Positions 1 to 11,735 of a stretch of 11,741 bases of DNA are shown here, piece after piece (positions within the stretch are counted from its first letter, which is position 1; each line of letters begins with the position of its first letter). A model generated the notes under the pieces. The model was not told the origin of the DNA and made no database searches. It saw only the letters and a program-made list of their open reading frames with translations. The stretch is from contig JAGWMT010000082.1 of NCBI GenBank assembly GCA_028871595.1, positions 1-11,741 of the forward strand. Reading direction: 5' to 3'. Origin of the DNA: Elusimicrobiota bacterium. Lineage in GTDB: Bacteria > Elusimicrobiota > Elusimicrobia > UBA1565 > UBA9628. Made by a program: the position numbers and the translations under genes.

Positions 1-340
1 GCACGCCGTCGAAGCAAACGACCGCGCCGTCCAGCACGCGCAGCGAGCGCTCGACCTCGGCCGTGAAGTCCACGTGGCCGGGGGTGTCGATGATGTTGAT
101 CGTGTACTCGTTGTCACCCTTCTTCCACTTGCAGAAGGTCGCGGCCGCGGTGATCGTGATGCCGCGCTCGCGCTCCTGGGGCATCCAGTCGGTGGTCGTC
201 GCGCCGTCGTGCACCTCGCCGATCTTGTGGATGCGGCCGGTGTAGTAGAGAATCCGCTCGGTCGTCGTCGTCTTGCCGGCGTCGATGTGGGCGATAATGC
301 CGATGTTGCGGACTTTATCCAGCGCGGTTTCTCTAGGCAT
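1..340 (-). CDS. fusA: Elongation factor G, N-terminal part (cut by window edge)
   Basis: EF-G is the cytoplasmic GTPase that drives tRNA-mRNA translocation on the ribosome and, with RRF, ribosome recycling. Only the first 113 codons are present; the rest lies beyond the left edge. They cover the start of the G domain: P-loop AHIDAGKTT at residues 17-25, switch I motif RGITI at 59-63 (T62 is the expected magnesium ligand) and switch II DTPGH at 85-89, with H89 the catalytic histidine of the family. The ATG at 340 is fixed by an in-frame TAA six bases upstream and by the usual MPRE start of the family. It follows rpsG by 34 bases in the classic str-operon order. The leader has no GGAG, GAGG or AGGA, unlike the other housekeeping genes here. 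Identity is very secure. Confidence 0.97.
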   Translation of the reverse strand, partial: MPRETALDKVRNIGIIAHIDAGKTTTTERILYYTGRIHKIGEVHDGATTTDWMPQERERGITITAAATFCKWKKGDNEYTINIIDTPGHVDFTAEVERSLRVLDGAVVCFDGV

Positions 341-374
341 ATGGGTTTAGGTGTTGGAGATGTTTATTGAAGAA

Positions 375-854
375 TTACCAGCGGTAATGCGCGAACGCGC
401 GGTTGGCTTCCGCCATCTTGTGCGTGTCCTCGCGCTTCTTGAACGCGATGCCTTCCTTCTTGTTGGCGGCGAGGATCTCCTCGGCCAGGCGCTCGGCCAG
501 GGCCTTGCCGGACTTGGCGCGGGCCGCGTCCAGCATCCAGCGCATCGCCAAGGTGGAGGAGCGGTTCGGGGAGACCTCGATGGGCACCTGGTAGGTGGCG
601 CCGCCGACGCGGCGGGCCTTCACCTCGAGCAGCGGGCGGATGTTCTCGATGGCGCGCGTGAACACGTCGAGCGCGTTCTCCTTCGTGCGCTCGGCGACGA
701 TGTCGAGGGCGTCGTACATGACGCGCTCGGCGACCGACTTCTTGCCCTGATGGTCCAGCTTGTTGATCAGGCGCGAGACGAGCACGGACTTGAACTTGTA
801 GTCGGCGGCCGGGGCGGGGCGGCGGTCGCGGGGGCGGAGTCCTTTGCGGGGCAT
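375..854 (-). CDS. rpsG: 30S ribosomal protein S7
   Basis: S7 is a primary 16S rRNA-binding protein that nucleates assembly of the 30S head and lines the E site. The 159-residue product is close to the usual bacterial length of about 156. It starts MPRKG, and carries the conserved core RRVGGATYQVPIEV at residues 81-94 and the end motif HKMAEANRAFAHYRW at 145-159. The N-terminus carries a short Arg/Pro/Ala-rich stretch (residues 7-17) that differs in composition from the E. coli protein. The ATG is preceded by an AGAGGA ribosome-binding site. It lies 19 bases after the rpsL stop, so the two are surely cotranscribed. In E. coli S7 represses its own operon through the rpsL-rpsG spacer; the 19-base spacer here is too short for that structure, so this control is probably absent (inference). 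Confidence 0.97.
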   Translation of the reverse strand: MPRKGLRPRDRRPAPAADYKFKSVLVSRLINKLDHQGKKSVAERVMYDALDIVAERTKENALDVFTRAIENIRPLLEVKARRVGGATYQVPIEVSPNRSSTLAMRWMLDAARAKSGKALAERLAEEILAANKKEGIAFKKREDTHKMAEANRAFAHYRW

Positions 855-873
855 TTTCTAATCCTCTCTGAGA

Positions 874-1260
874 TTACTTGGCGGCTTCTTTCTTCGGGCG
901 CTTGGCGCCGTACAGCGAGCGGCCCTGACGGCGGCCGTCCACGCCGGACGCGTCCAGCACGCCGCGGATGATGTGATAGCGCACGCCGGGCAGGTCCTTC
1001 ACGCGGCCGCCGCGGATCATGACGATCGAGTGCTCCTGCAGGTTATGGCCGACGCCGGGGATGTAGCCGGTGACCTCGACGCCGTTGGTCAGCTTGATGC
1101 GCGCGATCTTGCGCAGGGCCGAGTTGGGCTTCTTGGGGGTCGTCGTCTTCACCTGCGTGCAGACGCCGCGCTTCTGAGGGCACGACTCCAGGGCGGGAGC
1201 CTTGGGCCGGTCCTTCTTCTTGTTGCGTCCGTGGCGGATGAGCTGATTGATCGTAGGCAT
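874..1260 (-). CDS. rpsL: 30S ribosomal protein S12
   Basis: S12 sits at the decoding centre of the 30S subunit and helps monitor codon-anticodon pairing. The 128-residue protein aligns without gaps to E. coli S12 through the conserved core, including CPQKRGVCT at 27-35 and [13 protein letters not shown] at 39-51. Lysines K43 and K88, whose mutation gives streptomycin resistance in other bacteria, are both wild type. D89, the residue methylthiolated by RimO in E. coli, is present in [10 protein letters not shown] (87-96). The ATG has a GGAGAAAG ribosome-binding site in the 16-base gap after rpoC. The gap lacks the L7Ae-family gene often seen here in Firmicutes. Confidence 0.98.
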   Translation of the reverse strand: MPTINQLIRHGRNKKKDRPKAPALESCPQKRGVCTQVKTTTPKKPNSALRKIARIKLTNGVEVTGYIPGVGHNLQEHSIVMIRGGRVKDLPGVRYHIIRGVLDASGVDGRRQGRSLYGAKRPKKEAAK

Positions 1261-1276
1261 GACTTTCTTTCTCCAG

Positions 1277-5497
<4,221 letters not shown>

Positions 5498-5499
5498 GG

Positions 5500-8400
5500 T
5501 TATTTCCTCGCCGTTTCCTTCGCGTCTTCCTTGTCCGCCTTCTCACCGTCGACCGCGCCGTTCTGGCCGAGCTTGAGAAGTTCGACGTTGAGACCCAGCG
5601 CCTGGAGCTCCTTCACGAGCACCTTGAAGGATTCCGGCACGCCGGGCTGGGAGGGCGCGTCGCCCTTGATGATCGCTTCGTACATCTTCGTGCGGCCCTG
5701 GACGTCGTCCGACTTGACGGTCAGGAGCTCCTGAAGCATGTACGCCGCGCCGTAGCCCTCGATGGCCCAGACTTCCATTTCGCCGAAGCGCTGGCCGCCG
5801 AACTGAGCCTTTCCGCCGAGCGGCTGGCGGGTGATGAGGCTGTACGGTCCCGTCGAGCGGGCGTGGATCTTGTCCTCGACCAAGTGGTTCAGCTTGAGGA
5901 CGTACATGTAGCCGATCGACACCTTCTCGTGGAACGCCTCGCCGGTGCGGCCGTCGTACAGCGTGATCCGGCAGTCGTCGGACGGGAGGTACTTCTCGGG
6001 GACGCCCTGGTCGCGAAGATGCTTCTTCGCCTCGCGGACCTTCTCGTGGATCTCTTCCTCGGTGGCCGAGTCGAAGACCGGGTTGATCGTCTGGATGTCG
6101 AGCGTCTTGGCGGCCCAGCCCAGCATGGTCTCGAGCAGCTGGCCGATGTTCATGCGCGAGGGCACGCCCAACGGAGAGAGCACGACGTTGAGCGGCGTGC
6201 CGTCCGGGAGGAACGGCATGTCCTCCTCGGGGAGGATCTTCGCGACGACGCCCTTGTTTCCGTGGCGGCCGGCCAGCTTGTCGCCGACCTGGATCTTGCG
6301 GCGCGACGCGATGTAGACCTTGACCACCTTGTTGACGGTCACGGCCAGATCGTCGCCCTGCTTGACGTTCTCCTTCTCGCGGGCGGCGTCGGCGCGCAGC
6401 TTGTCGTCCATCGCCTCGTAGAACAGCTCCAGGCGCTCCTTTTCCTGCGTGCGCTTGGCGGCGGAGACGGACTCGAGCGCCTCGAAGCTTTCCTTGCGGT
6501 GCTGCTTGAGCGTGGCCAGGTCGTTGTCCAGCTTCTCCTGGATCGCGTCCAGGCGCTTGCGCTCCTCGCCCTTCGCGAGCTTCTCGCGGCGGACGAACAC
6601 GCGGGTGCCGATGATCTTGCCGGAGATGCCGGGCGGAACGCGCAGCGACGCGTCCTGAACGTCCTCGGCCTTCTTGCCGAAGATGACCTTCAGCAGGCGC
6701 TCCTCGGGGGTGAGCTGCTGCTCGCCCTTCGGGGTGACCTTTCCGACCAGGATGTCGCCCTGGCGGACGACGGTGGACGGGATGACGACGCCGGTCTCGT
6801 CGAGCGACTCGAGGGACTCGGTGCCGACGTTCGGGATGTCGCGCGTGATCTCTTCCGGTCCCAGCTTGGTGTCGCGCGCCTCGACTTCGAACTCGGAGAT
6901 GTGGATGGAGGTGAAGATGTCTTCCTTCACGAGCTTCTCGGACAGGAGGATGGCGTCCTCGAAGTTGTACCCCTCCCAGGGCATGAAGCCGACCAGGAGG
7001 TTGCGGCCGAGCGCGAGCTGGCCTTCGTTGCAGGCGGAACCGTCGGCCAGGACGTCGCCGGCCTTGACCTGCGTGCCGGTCACGGCCATGGCCGTCTGGT
7101 TGATGCAGGTGTCCTGGTTCGAGCGGCTGTACTTGCGCAGGCGGTACAGGTCGATGGAGTCCTTCTTGCTCTTCGCGTTGTCCGCGGCCACCGCGATCAG
7201 GTCGCCGGACGAGTAAATCACCTTGCCCGGGCGGCGGGCGACGATGCAGGCGCCGGAATCGCTGGCGACCTGCTGCTCCATGCCCGTGCCGACGCGCGGC
7301 CACTCGGGGATCAAGAGAGGAACGGCCTGGCGCATCATGTTCGCGCCCATCAAGGCGCGGTTGGCGTCGTCGTGCTCCAGGAACGGAACCAGCGCGGCGG
7401 AAACGGAAACGACCTGCATGGGCGAGACGTCCATGTAGTCGACGCGCGCGGGATCCACCACCGGGAAGTCGCCGCGCGAGCGCGAGGCGACGGCGTCGGT
7501 GGCGATCTTGTCCTTCTCGATGGGGGTGTTCGCCTGGGCCACGATCTGGCCGCTCTCGGCGTCGGCGTTCAAGTACTCGACCTCGCCGAGCTTGCCCTTG
7601 ACGACCTTGCGGTAGGGCGACTCGATCAGGCCGAACTCGTTGATCTTCGCGTAGGAGGCCAGCGAGACGATCAGGCCGATGTTCGGGCCTTCGGGCGTCT
7701 CGATGGGGCAGACGCGGCCGTAGTGCGTGTAGTGGACGTCGCGGACTTCGAAGCCCGCGCGCTTGCGGTTCAGACCGCCCGGTCCAAGGGCCGACAGGCG
7801 GCGCTTGTGGGTGATCTCCGACAGCGGGTTGATCTGGTCCATGAACTGCGACAGCTGGGACGTTCCGAAGAACTTCCGGATGATGCCGACCAGCGGCGCG
7901 GTGTTCAGGAGGTTGCGGGGCGTGATCAGCGACTTGTCCTGGACGGACATGCGGTCGCGGATGACGCGGGACATCTGCGCCAGGCCCACGCGGATCTGGT
8001 TCTCGAGCAGCTCGCCCACGCCGCGGACGCGGCGGTTGCCGAGATGGTCGATGTCGTCGAGCTTGACGGGGAAGTTGCGGTCCAGCAGGTTGGGCACCGC
8101 GGCCTTCCAGGTCGCGAACGCGTCGGAGAAGTCGGCGATGCTGAAGCGGTCCTTCTTCAGGCCCTGCTTCGTCACGTCCACGTCGTCGTCGCCGTCCTTC
8201 TCGTGGAGGTCGATGAGCGCCATCTGGCCCAAGGCCTCGCCGTTGATCTTCTTGGCGTAGTCGGCGAAGAAGGCCTTGTACTCCGCCAGGCCTTCGTACT
8301 GCGCGCCGCGCTGAGGCATCGCCGTGTTCTTCGGCGCGCCTTCGGCCAAGTGGGTGACTCCGCAGTTCAGCGCGATCAGGTGCTGCATGGCCGCGATGAC

Positions 8401-9576
8401 GTCCTCGAGGCACAAAGTGCGCCGCGTGAACGACGGCAGGGCGAAATACTTGTGCTTGCGGCTGTCCGGGCGGGGCATCACGTCGCGGCGCGTGGCCAGT
8501 TTCCACAGGTAGTGGTGCAGCTTCACGGCGACCTTATGCCGGCCGACCTTGGAGAGGTCGTACTTGCGCAGGTTCTTGAAGATCAGGTTGTCGAGGTACG
8601 CCTCGGCCTGGCCGGGGACGATGAACTCCTGTCCGCGCAGCTTCTTGTAGATGTCCTGCTGGGCTTCCTTGACGGACTTGATCTTGTCCTTGCGCAGGGT
8701 CTCGAGAATCGTCGGGTCGTCCTTTTCAGGGTCCCCGGTCAAGACCTTGATGCTCGAGACCTTCTTGTCGAGCATGCGCTTGATGGCTTCGTGCGTGACC
8801 TTCTTGCCGGCCTCGAGGAGCACCTCGCCGGTGGACTGGTCCACGACGTCCTCGCACGAGATGCGGTGCAGCAGGCCTTCCATGGTGGCCGGCCCGACTT
8901 CCACGGTCTCGTACGGGTAGAAAATCTTGAGGATGTCCGCGTCGGATTCGATGCCGCAGGCGCGCAGGAACGACGTCGCCTCGAACTTCTTCTTGCGGTC
9001 GATGCGGACGTAGAGGATGTTGTTGAGGTCGAATTCAAACTCGATCCAGGCGCCGCGGTACGGGATGACCTTGGCGAGGAACAGCTTCTTACCGAGGGCG
9101 GAGATCTTCTTCTCGTCGTCCTCTTCGAAAATGATGCCGGGCGAGCGGTGCAGCTGGCTGACGACGACGCGCTCGGCGCCGTTGATGATGAAGGACGCCG
9201 TCTCCGTCATGATCGGAACTTCGCACAGCACCACTTCCTGCTCGACGATCTGCTTGAGCTTGCCGGACGGCTGGCGGGACGACAGGCGGAGAATGGCCTT
9301 GAGCGGGCGGTTCCACGACGAGTCGTGGTCCTGCGCCTCCTCAGGGGTGGCGTAGCGCGGGTCGCCGAATTCGTAGCGCACGAAATCGAGGACCATGGAG
9401 CCGTCGGCGGACTCGATGGGAAAGACGTCCAGGAAAGCGGCCTGCAGGCCCAGGAGCCTGCGCTCTTCCGGCTCGACGCCCAACTGCATGAAGTCGCGGA
9501 ACGAATTCGTCTGCATCTCCAACAGGTCAGGAAGTTCCATCGCCTGCGGGATCTTGCCGAACTTGATCTGTTTCAC
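5500..9576 (-). CDS. rpoB: RNA polymerase beta subunit
   Basis: Beta is the second catalytic-core subunit of RNA polymerase. From the preferred GTG start it has 1358 residues, beginning [10 protein letters not shown]. The rifampicin-pocket segment runs from about 570 to 600: D580, H590, R593 and S595 match the sensitive E. coli residues D516, H526, R529 and S531, while the N518 position is isoleucine (I582). Active-site motifs include NFEDA (871-875) and [12 protein letters not shown] (1098-1109) with the conserved lysines K1100 and K1108. A charged helical insertion at about 997-1073 lies where E. coli has beta-SI2, and lobe 2 contains a shorter SI1-like segment near 225-300. The C-terminus ends in a Lys/Asp/Glu-rich tail. 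A TTG at 9630 would add 18 residues but lies in a terminator T tract and has no ribosome-binding site. The stop is two bases before rpoC. Confidence 0.97.
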   Translation of the reverse strand: MKQIKFGKIPQAMELPDLLEMQTNSFRDFMQLGVEPEERRLLGLQAAFLDVFPIESADGSMVLDFVRYEFGDPRYATPEEAQDHDSSWNRPLKAILRLSSRQPSGKLKQIVEQEVVLCEVPIMTETASFIINGAERVVVSQLHRSPGIIFEEDDEKKISALGKKLFLAKVIPYRGAWIEFEFDLNNILYVRIDRKKKFEATSFLRACGIESDADILKIFYPYETVEVGPATMEGLLHRISCEDVVDQSTGEVLLEAGKKVTHEAIKRMLDKKVSSIKVLTGDPEKDDPTILETLRKDKIKSVKEAQQDIYKKLRGQEFIVPGQAEAYLDNLIFKNLRKYDLSKVGRHKVAVKLHHYLWKLATRRDVMPRPDSRKHKYFALPSFTRRTLCLEDVIAAMQHLIALNCGVTHLAEGAPKNTAMPQRGAQYEGLAEYKAFFADYAKKINGEALGQMALIDLHEKDGDDDVDVTKQGLKKDRFSIADFSDAFATWKAAVPNLLDRNFPVKLDDIDHLGNRRVRGVGELLENQIRVGLAQMSRVIRDRMSVQDKSLITPRNLLNTAPLVGIIRKFFGTSQLSQFMDQINPLSEITHKRRLSALGPGGLNRKRAGFEVRDVHYTHYGRVCPIETPEGPNIGLIVSLASYAKINEFGLIESPYRKVVKGKLGEVEYLNADAESGQIVAQANTPIEKDKIATDAVASRSRGDFPVVDPARVDYMDVSPMQVVSVSAALVPFLEHDDANRALMGANMMRQAVPLLIPEWPRVGTGMEQQVASDSGACIVARRPGKVIYSSGDLIAVAADNAKSKKDSIDLYRLRKYSRSNQDTCINQTAMAVTGTQVKAGDVLADGSACNEGQLALGRNLLVGFMPWEGYNFEDAILLSEKLVKEDIFTSIHISEFEVEARDTKLGPEEITRDIPNVGTESLESLDETGVVIPSTVVRQGDILVGKVTPKGEQQLTPEERLLKVIFGKKAEDVQDASLRVPPGISGKIIGTRVFVRREKLAKGEERKRLDAIQEKLDNDLATLKQHRKESFEALESVSAAKRTQEKERLELFYEAMDDKLRADAAREKENVKQGDDLAVTVNKVVKVYIASRRKIQVGDKLAGRHGNKGVVAKILPEEDMPFLPDGTPLNVVLSPLGVPSRMNIGQLLETMLGWAAKTLDIQTINPVFDSATEEEIHEKVREAKKHLRDQGVPEKYLPSDDCRITLYDGRTGEAFHEKVSIGYMYVLKLNHLVEDKIHARSTGPYSLITRQPLGGKAQFGGQRFGEMEVWAIEGYGAAYMLQELLTVKSDDVQGRTKMYEAIIKGDAPSQPGVPESFKVLVKELQALGLNVELLKLGQNGAVDGEKADKEDAKETARK

Positions 9577-9583
9577 GCGCGTT

Positions 9584-9590
9584 CTCCCCT
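9584..9590 (-). promoter_or_regulatory. rpoB ribosome-binding site fixing the GTG start
   Basis: The minus strand reads AGGGGAG, seven bases before GTG 9576. This is a near-ideal Shine-Dalgarno sequence and spacing, and the protein then begins MKQIKFGK, which fits the beta family. The longer alternative from TTG 9630 would include an 18-residue arginine-rich leader without family support. Confidence 0.85.
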
Positions 9591-9628
9591 GTCTCGTCTC
9601 ATCTTCGCGTCTGACGGCCCGTCCGAAC

Positions 9629-9675
9629 AAAAAACGGCGCGGACCGCCCCTCCTTCTCGGAGGGGCGGTCTCGCC
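9629..9675 (-). terminator. Intrinsic terminator or attenuator between rplL and rpoB
   Basis: On the minus strand a perfect 12-bp GC-rich stem (9659-9670 with 9642-9653, loop of five bases) is extended by four more pairs (9672-9675 with 9636-9639) across a small 1x2 internal loop. One G then precedes a T6 tract (9634-9629). This is the layout of a Rho-independent terminator reading in the direction of the genes; the opposite strand has no T tract after the stem, so it is one-way. In E. coli an attenuator in the same gap lowers rpoBC relative to rplJL, and a similar role is the natural inference. I found no convincing promoter between it and rpoB, so termination should be partial. Confidence 0.85.
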
Positions 9676-9700
9676 TTATGGATTTACCGCGAACGCGGCA

Positions 9701-10096
9701 TTACTTGAGCTCGACGGTGGCACCAGCTTCGACGAGCTTCTTCTTCATTTCCTCGGCCTGCGCCTTGGCGACGCCGTCCTTCACGGCCTTCGGGGCGGCC
9801 TCGACGAGGTCCTTGGCTTCCTTCAAGCCCAGGCCCGTCAGTTCGCGGACAACCTTGATGACGTTGATCTTGTTTCCGCCGGCGTTCGCGAGGAACACGG
9901 TGAAATCGGTCTTCTCTTCAGCGGCGGCTCCGCCCGCGGCGGGACCGGCATGACCGGCGGCCGCGACGGGAGCGGCGGCGGCGGCCTTCACGCCGAACTT
10001 CTCCTCGGCGAGCTTGACGAATTCGGCGGCCTCGAGGACGGTCAGCTGACCGACGGCCTCGACGAGCTGCGCGGGCGACAACTTGGTGGTGCTCAT
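9701..10096 (-). CDS. rplL: 50S ribosomal protein L7/L12
   Basis: L7/L12 is the multicopy stalk protein of the 50S subunit. It binds L10 as dimers and recruits and stimulates the GTPase factors, including the EF-G encoded downstream. The 131-residue product has the N-terminal dimerisation helices (about 1-35), a flexible Ala/Gly/Pro hinge (about 37-60) and the globular C-terminal domain from about 62, including [20 protein letters not shown] (75-94) and the ending GATVELK. ATG 10096 has a strong AAGGAG ribosome-binding site seven bases upstream, preceded by more A residues, which fits the need for several L12 copies per ribosome. It is flanked by a folded leader and by the terminator-like hairpin before rpoB. 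Confidence 0.97.
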   Translation of the reverse strand: MSTTKLSPAQLVEAVGQLTVLEAAEFVKLAEEKFGVKAAAAAPVAAAGHAGPAAGGAAAEEKTDFTVFLANAGGNKINVIKVVRELTGLGLKEAKDLVEAAPKAVKDGVAKAQAEEMKKKLVEAGATVELK

Positions 10097-10114
10097 GTCA
10101 TTTCTCCTTTTTTT

Positions 10115-10154
10115 GACAGCGCCTCCTTCGGAGGCTTTATCCTTTCGGACTGTC
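10115..10154 (-). promoter_or_regulatory. Predicted three-way RNA junction in the rplJ-rplL spacer
   Basis: In the transcript direction an outer 5-bp stem (10150-10154 with 10115-10119) encloses a small hairpin (10147-10149 with 10140-10142) capped by a GAAA tetraloop, and a 6-bp GC-rich hairpin (10130-10135 with 10121-10126) with a GAA loop. The first inner hairpin abuts the outer stem directly, allowing coaxial stacking. The structure ends just before an A7 run that merges into the rplL ribosome-binding site. There is no T tract, so it is not a terminator. A role in rplL mRNA processing or translation is inference. Confidence 0.55.
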
Positions 10155-10163
10155 GACTGCGTT

Positions 10164-10712
10164 TTAGGCGGCAGCCGCGCCGGACTCCTTCAATTTGTTC
10201 TCCAACGCCTTGACGACCAGGACCATGTCGCGCGTGGGGGCCTGCGCGACGGCGACGGGCTGGCTGACCAAGGTGTACAGCAGGCCGACGATCTTGCCCA
10301 TCAGCTCCTGCTTGGAGGGCAGCTTGGACAGGCTCTCGCACTCGGCGGGCGTCATCCACTTCTGGGAGACGTAGCCGGCGCGGACCTTCAGCTGCGGAAA
10401 TTTCTTGGCGAGCGTCGCCACGACCTTCGCGGGGGCGACGGGATCGTCGTTGTCCGCGACGATCAGGCCGACCGGGCCCTTGAGCATCTTGGGGTCCACG
10501 CCGTCGATGCCGGCGCCCTTGAGGGCGTAGCGGATGAGGGAGCTCTTGACGACCGCGTGGCGGCACTTCAAGGGGCGGAGCTGCGCGCGGAGCTCGTCGA
10601 GCTCCACGAACTTCATGCCCTGGAACTCCGTGAAGAACAGGTGCGGCGCGGCCTTGAGCTTCTCCGCGAGAGTCTTCGAGGTCTCGATCTTCTGCTGCTT
10701 CGTCAGTTTCAT
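10164..10712 (-). CDS. rplJ: 50S ribosomal protein L10
   Basis: L10 anchors the ribosomal stalk: its N-terminal domain binds 23S rRNA and L11, and its C-terminal helix carries the L7/L12 dimers. The 182-residue product starts MKLTKQQK and has the expected core [20 protein letters not shown] (26-45) and a long C-terminal helix ending in [15 protein letters not shown]. It is slightly longer than the E. coli protein (165). The ATG at 10712 has a GAGGG ribosome-binding site whose upstream edge touches the stop codon of the barrel-protein gene, leaving a 12-base gap. In E. coli the L10-L12 complex represses this operon by binding a structured rplJ leader. No room exists for a separate leader here, so any such element would have to lie inside the preceding gene. 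Confidence 0.97.
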   Translation of the reverse strand: MKLTKQQKIETSKTLAEKLKAAPHLFFTEFQGMKFVELDELRAQLRPLKCRHAVVKSSLIRYALKGAGIDGVDPKMLKGPVGLIVADNDDPVAPAKVVATLAKKFPQLKVRAGYVSQKWMTPAECESLSKLPSKQELMGKIVGLLYTLVSQPVAVAQAPTRDMVLVVKALENKLKESGAAAA

Positions 10713-10724
10713 CCGGATACCCTC

Positions 10725-11585
10725 TTATTTAAATCGCAACTCGAGGCCCGCGCCGTAATGATACCCGTCGACGAACGACGCTTCCGCGAAGAAAGCCTCG
10801 TGATCCTCAACGGGAACGCGCAAGCCTAAAAACGGCGACACCGTGTCCTGCTGCCCGCCGGCGCGGCTTCCGTCTCCGAGGTCCTTCATATCCGCCTGGA
10901 CCCTCGTCCACTTCACTCCGCCGTACGGCTCCAACTTGAAATTTTGATCCAACGGGAAGAGGTGGCTGGCCTCGACCGCGAACTGGTACGTCATGAGCGT
11001 CAGGCGCTGCGCGATGTTCGCGCTGCTGGTGGCCGCTCCCATGGGATTGCGGCGATTAAAATCGTATTGGGAGCGAGTCATGCTCACGTCGAGGGAGATC
11101 GCGGGAGTCGGGAAGCCGTCCGCGGCGACGATGGTGTCGGGGACGATGGAGGCCTTGAGGCCCGCGCCGTAGATCCGGCCGCTGTTGTCGCCCGTGTACA
11201 CGTTGGTGACGGTCGCCGAGGGCACGCTCATGCTGTAATCGCCCGCGCCGACCATCGCGTAGTACTGGAACCGTTCCCAGGGCTGCCACACGGCCTTCAG
11301 CATCCCCGCTCCACCGGAACCTTTCGCGGCGATGTTGCCCGAGCCGCCGCAGGAGAAAGAAAGGCCGTTCTGAGTCGAGCACGCGCCCGAATCGTTGATG
11401 GAGAAGTTCAGCGTCTGATCTTGGACGCCCTGGTAGTAACCCAGGAATTTCAAAGAGCCGCTCGACGACTGACGCGCGGTCGTTGCGAGGAGCTGCGCGC
11501 CGGCCGATGAGGCCGAACACGCGAGCGCCAGCGCACAGATCGCGCGGACGAACCAGCTGTCGATATTTTGCTTCGTGCGATTCAA
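10725..11585 (-). CDS. Predicted outer-membrane beta-barrel protein of unknown function
   Basis: I do not recognise a named family. The 286-residue frame has a plausible Sec signal peptide: basic residues before about 14, a hydrophobic stretch near 15-28 and a likely cleavage after AGA at residue 30. The mature part shows repeated amphipathic strands rich in Tyr, Phe, Gly and Ala, for example around 43-53, 105-118, 136-147, 161-171, 195-207, 216-229 and 274-286, as in small outer-membrane barrels. Residues C69 and C79 could form a disulfide in an extracellular loop. The last residues are LELRFK, close to but not exactly the terminal Phe of typical barrel proteins. The only plausible start is TTG 11585, without a Shine-Dalgarno sequence and inside the 5S precursor stem; an in-frame stop at 11610-11612, within the 5S gene, limits any extension. 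It ends 12 bases before rplJ, implying cotranscription. Confidence 0.72.
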   Translation of the reverse strand: MNRTKQNIDSWFVRAICALALACSASSAGAQLLATTARQSSSGSLKFLGYYQGVQDQTLNFSINDSGACSTQNGLSFSCGGSGNIAAKGSGGAGMLKAVWQPWERFQYYAMVGAGDYSMSVPSATVTNVYTGDNSGRIYGAGLKASIVPDTIVAADGFPTPAISLDVSMTRSQYDFNRRNPMGAATSSANIAQRLTLMTYQFAVEASHLFPLDQNFKLEPYGGVKWTRVQADMKDLGDGSRAGGQQDTVSPFLGLRVPVEDHEAFFAEASFVDGYHYGAGLELRFK

Positions 11586-11735
11586 GAGGTTAATGAGACC
11601 GGCGACGACCTACTCTCCCAACGCCGAGTTGGGCGTTAGTACCATCGGCCCTGACAGGCTTAACGGCCGTGTTCGGAATGGGAACGGGTGTATCCCTGTC
11701 GGAAATATCACCGGTCTCACAAACCTCTTGAATCG
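11578..11735 (-). repeat. Inverted repeat forming a 5S precursor stem
   Basis: A perfect 14-base inverted repeat (11578-11591 and 11722-11735) flanks the 5S gene. With one G-U pair and one U-U mismatch it is continuous with helix I, giving a stem of about 25 pairs in the precursor. Such stems are typical maturation sites for endoribonucleases (RNase III, RNase M5 or RNase E depending on the lineage). The downstream arm covers codons 1-3 of the barrel-protein frame. Confidence 0.85.
11595..11718 (-). rRNA. rrf: 5S ribosomal RNA
   Basis: This is the 5S rRNA of the large subunit. The minus strand contains the conserved loop CCCATTCCGAACACGG, the segment GGGCCGATGGTA and the 3' GGGAGAGTAGGTCG. 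Helix I closes through nine pairs between 11711-11719 and 11594-11602. Ends were set by this helix and by alignment to E. coli 5S and may be off by one or two bases; the length of about 124 is slightly above the usual 120. The 23S gene is expected immediately beyond the right edge. No terminator is visible after it. Confidence 0.95.

Noticed and set aside
5543..8506. Minus-strand open frame of 987 codons overlapping rpoB in another frame
   Set aside because: Arg/Gly/Pro/His-rich out-of-frame translation of rpoB, with no motif and no ribosome-binding context.
9577..9628. Possible promoter for rpoB (TTGTTC and GAAGAT boxes about 17 bases apart)
   Set aside because: Each hexamer matches the consensus at only three of six positions, and the first box overlaps the terminator T tract. 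Too weak to call.
9687..9698. Small palindrome just after the rplL stop
   Set aside because: Only four or five GC pairs in a GC-rich region with no T tract; it may stack beside the larger hairpin, but there is no independent support.
5863..9708. Plus-strand open frame of 1281 codons opposite rpoB
   Set aside because: Same GC-driven shadow composition with no recognisable domain. It lies entirely across rpoB and its terminator.
10728..10800. Possible promoter for rplJ at the end of the barrel gene (TATCAT box)
   Set aside because: No acceptable -35 element at the right distance. The bases are also explained by coding sequence.
11515..11530. Lipoprotein reading of the barrel signal peptide (cysteine at residue 23)
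   Set aside because: The residues before the cysteine (ALA) fit a lipobox poorly, while the AGA site at residue 30 fits signal peptidase I and the mature part looks like an integral barrel.
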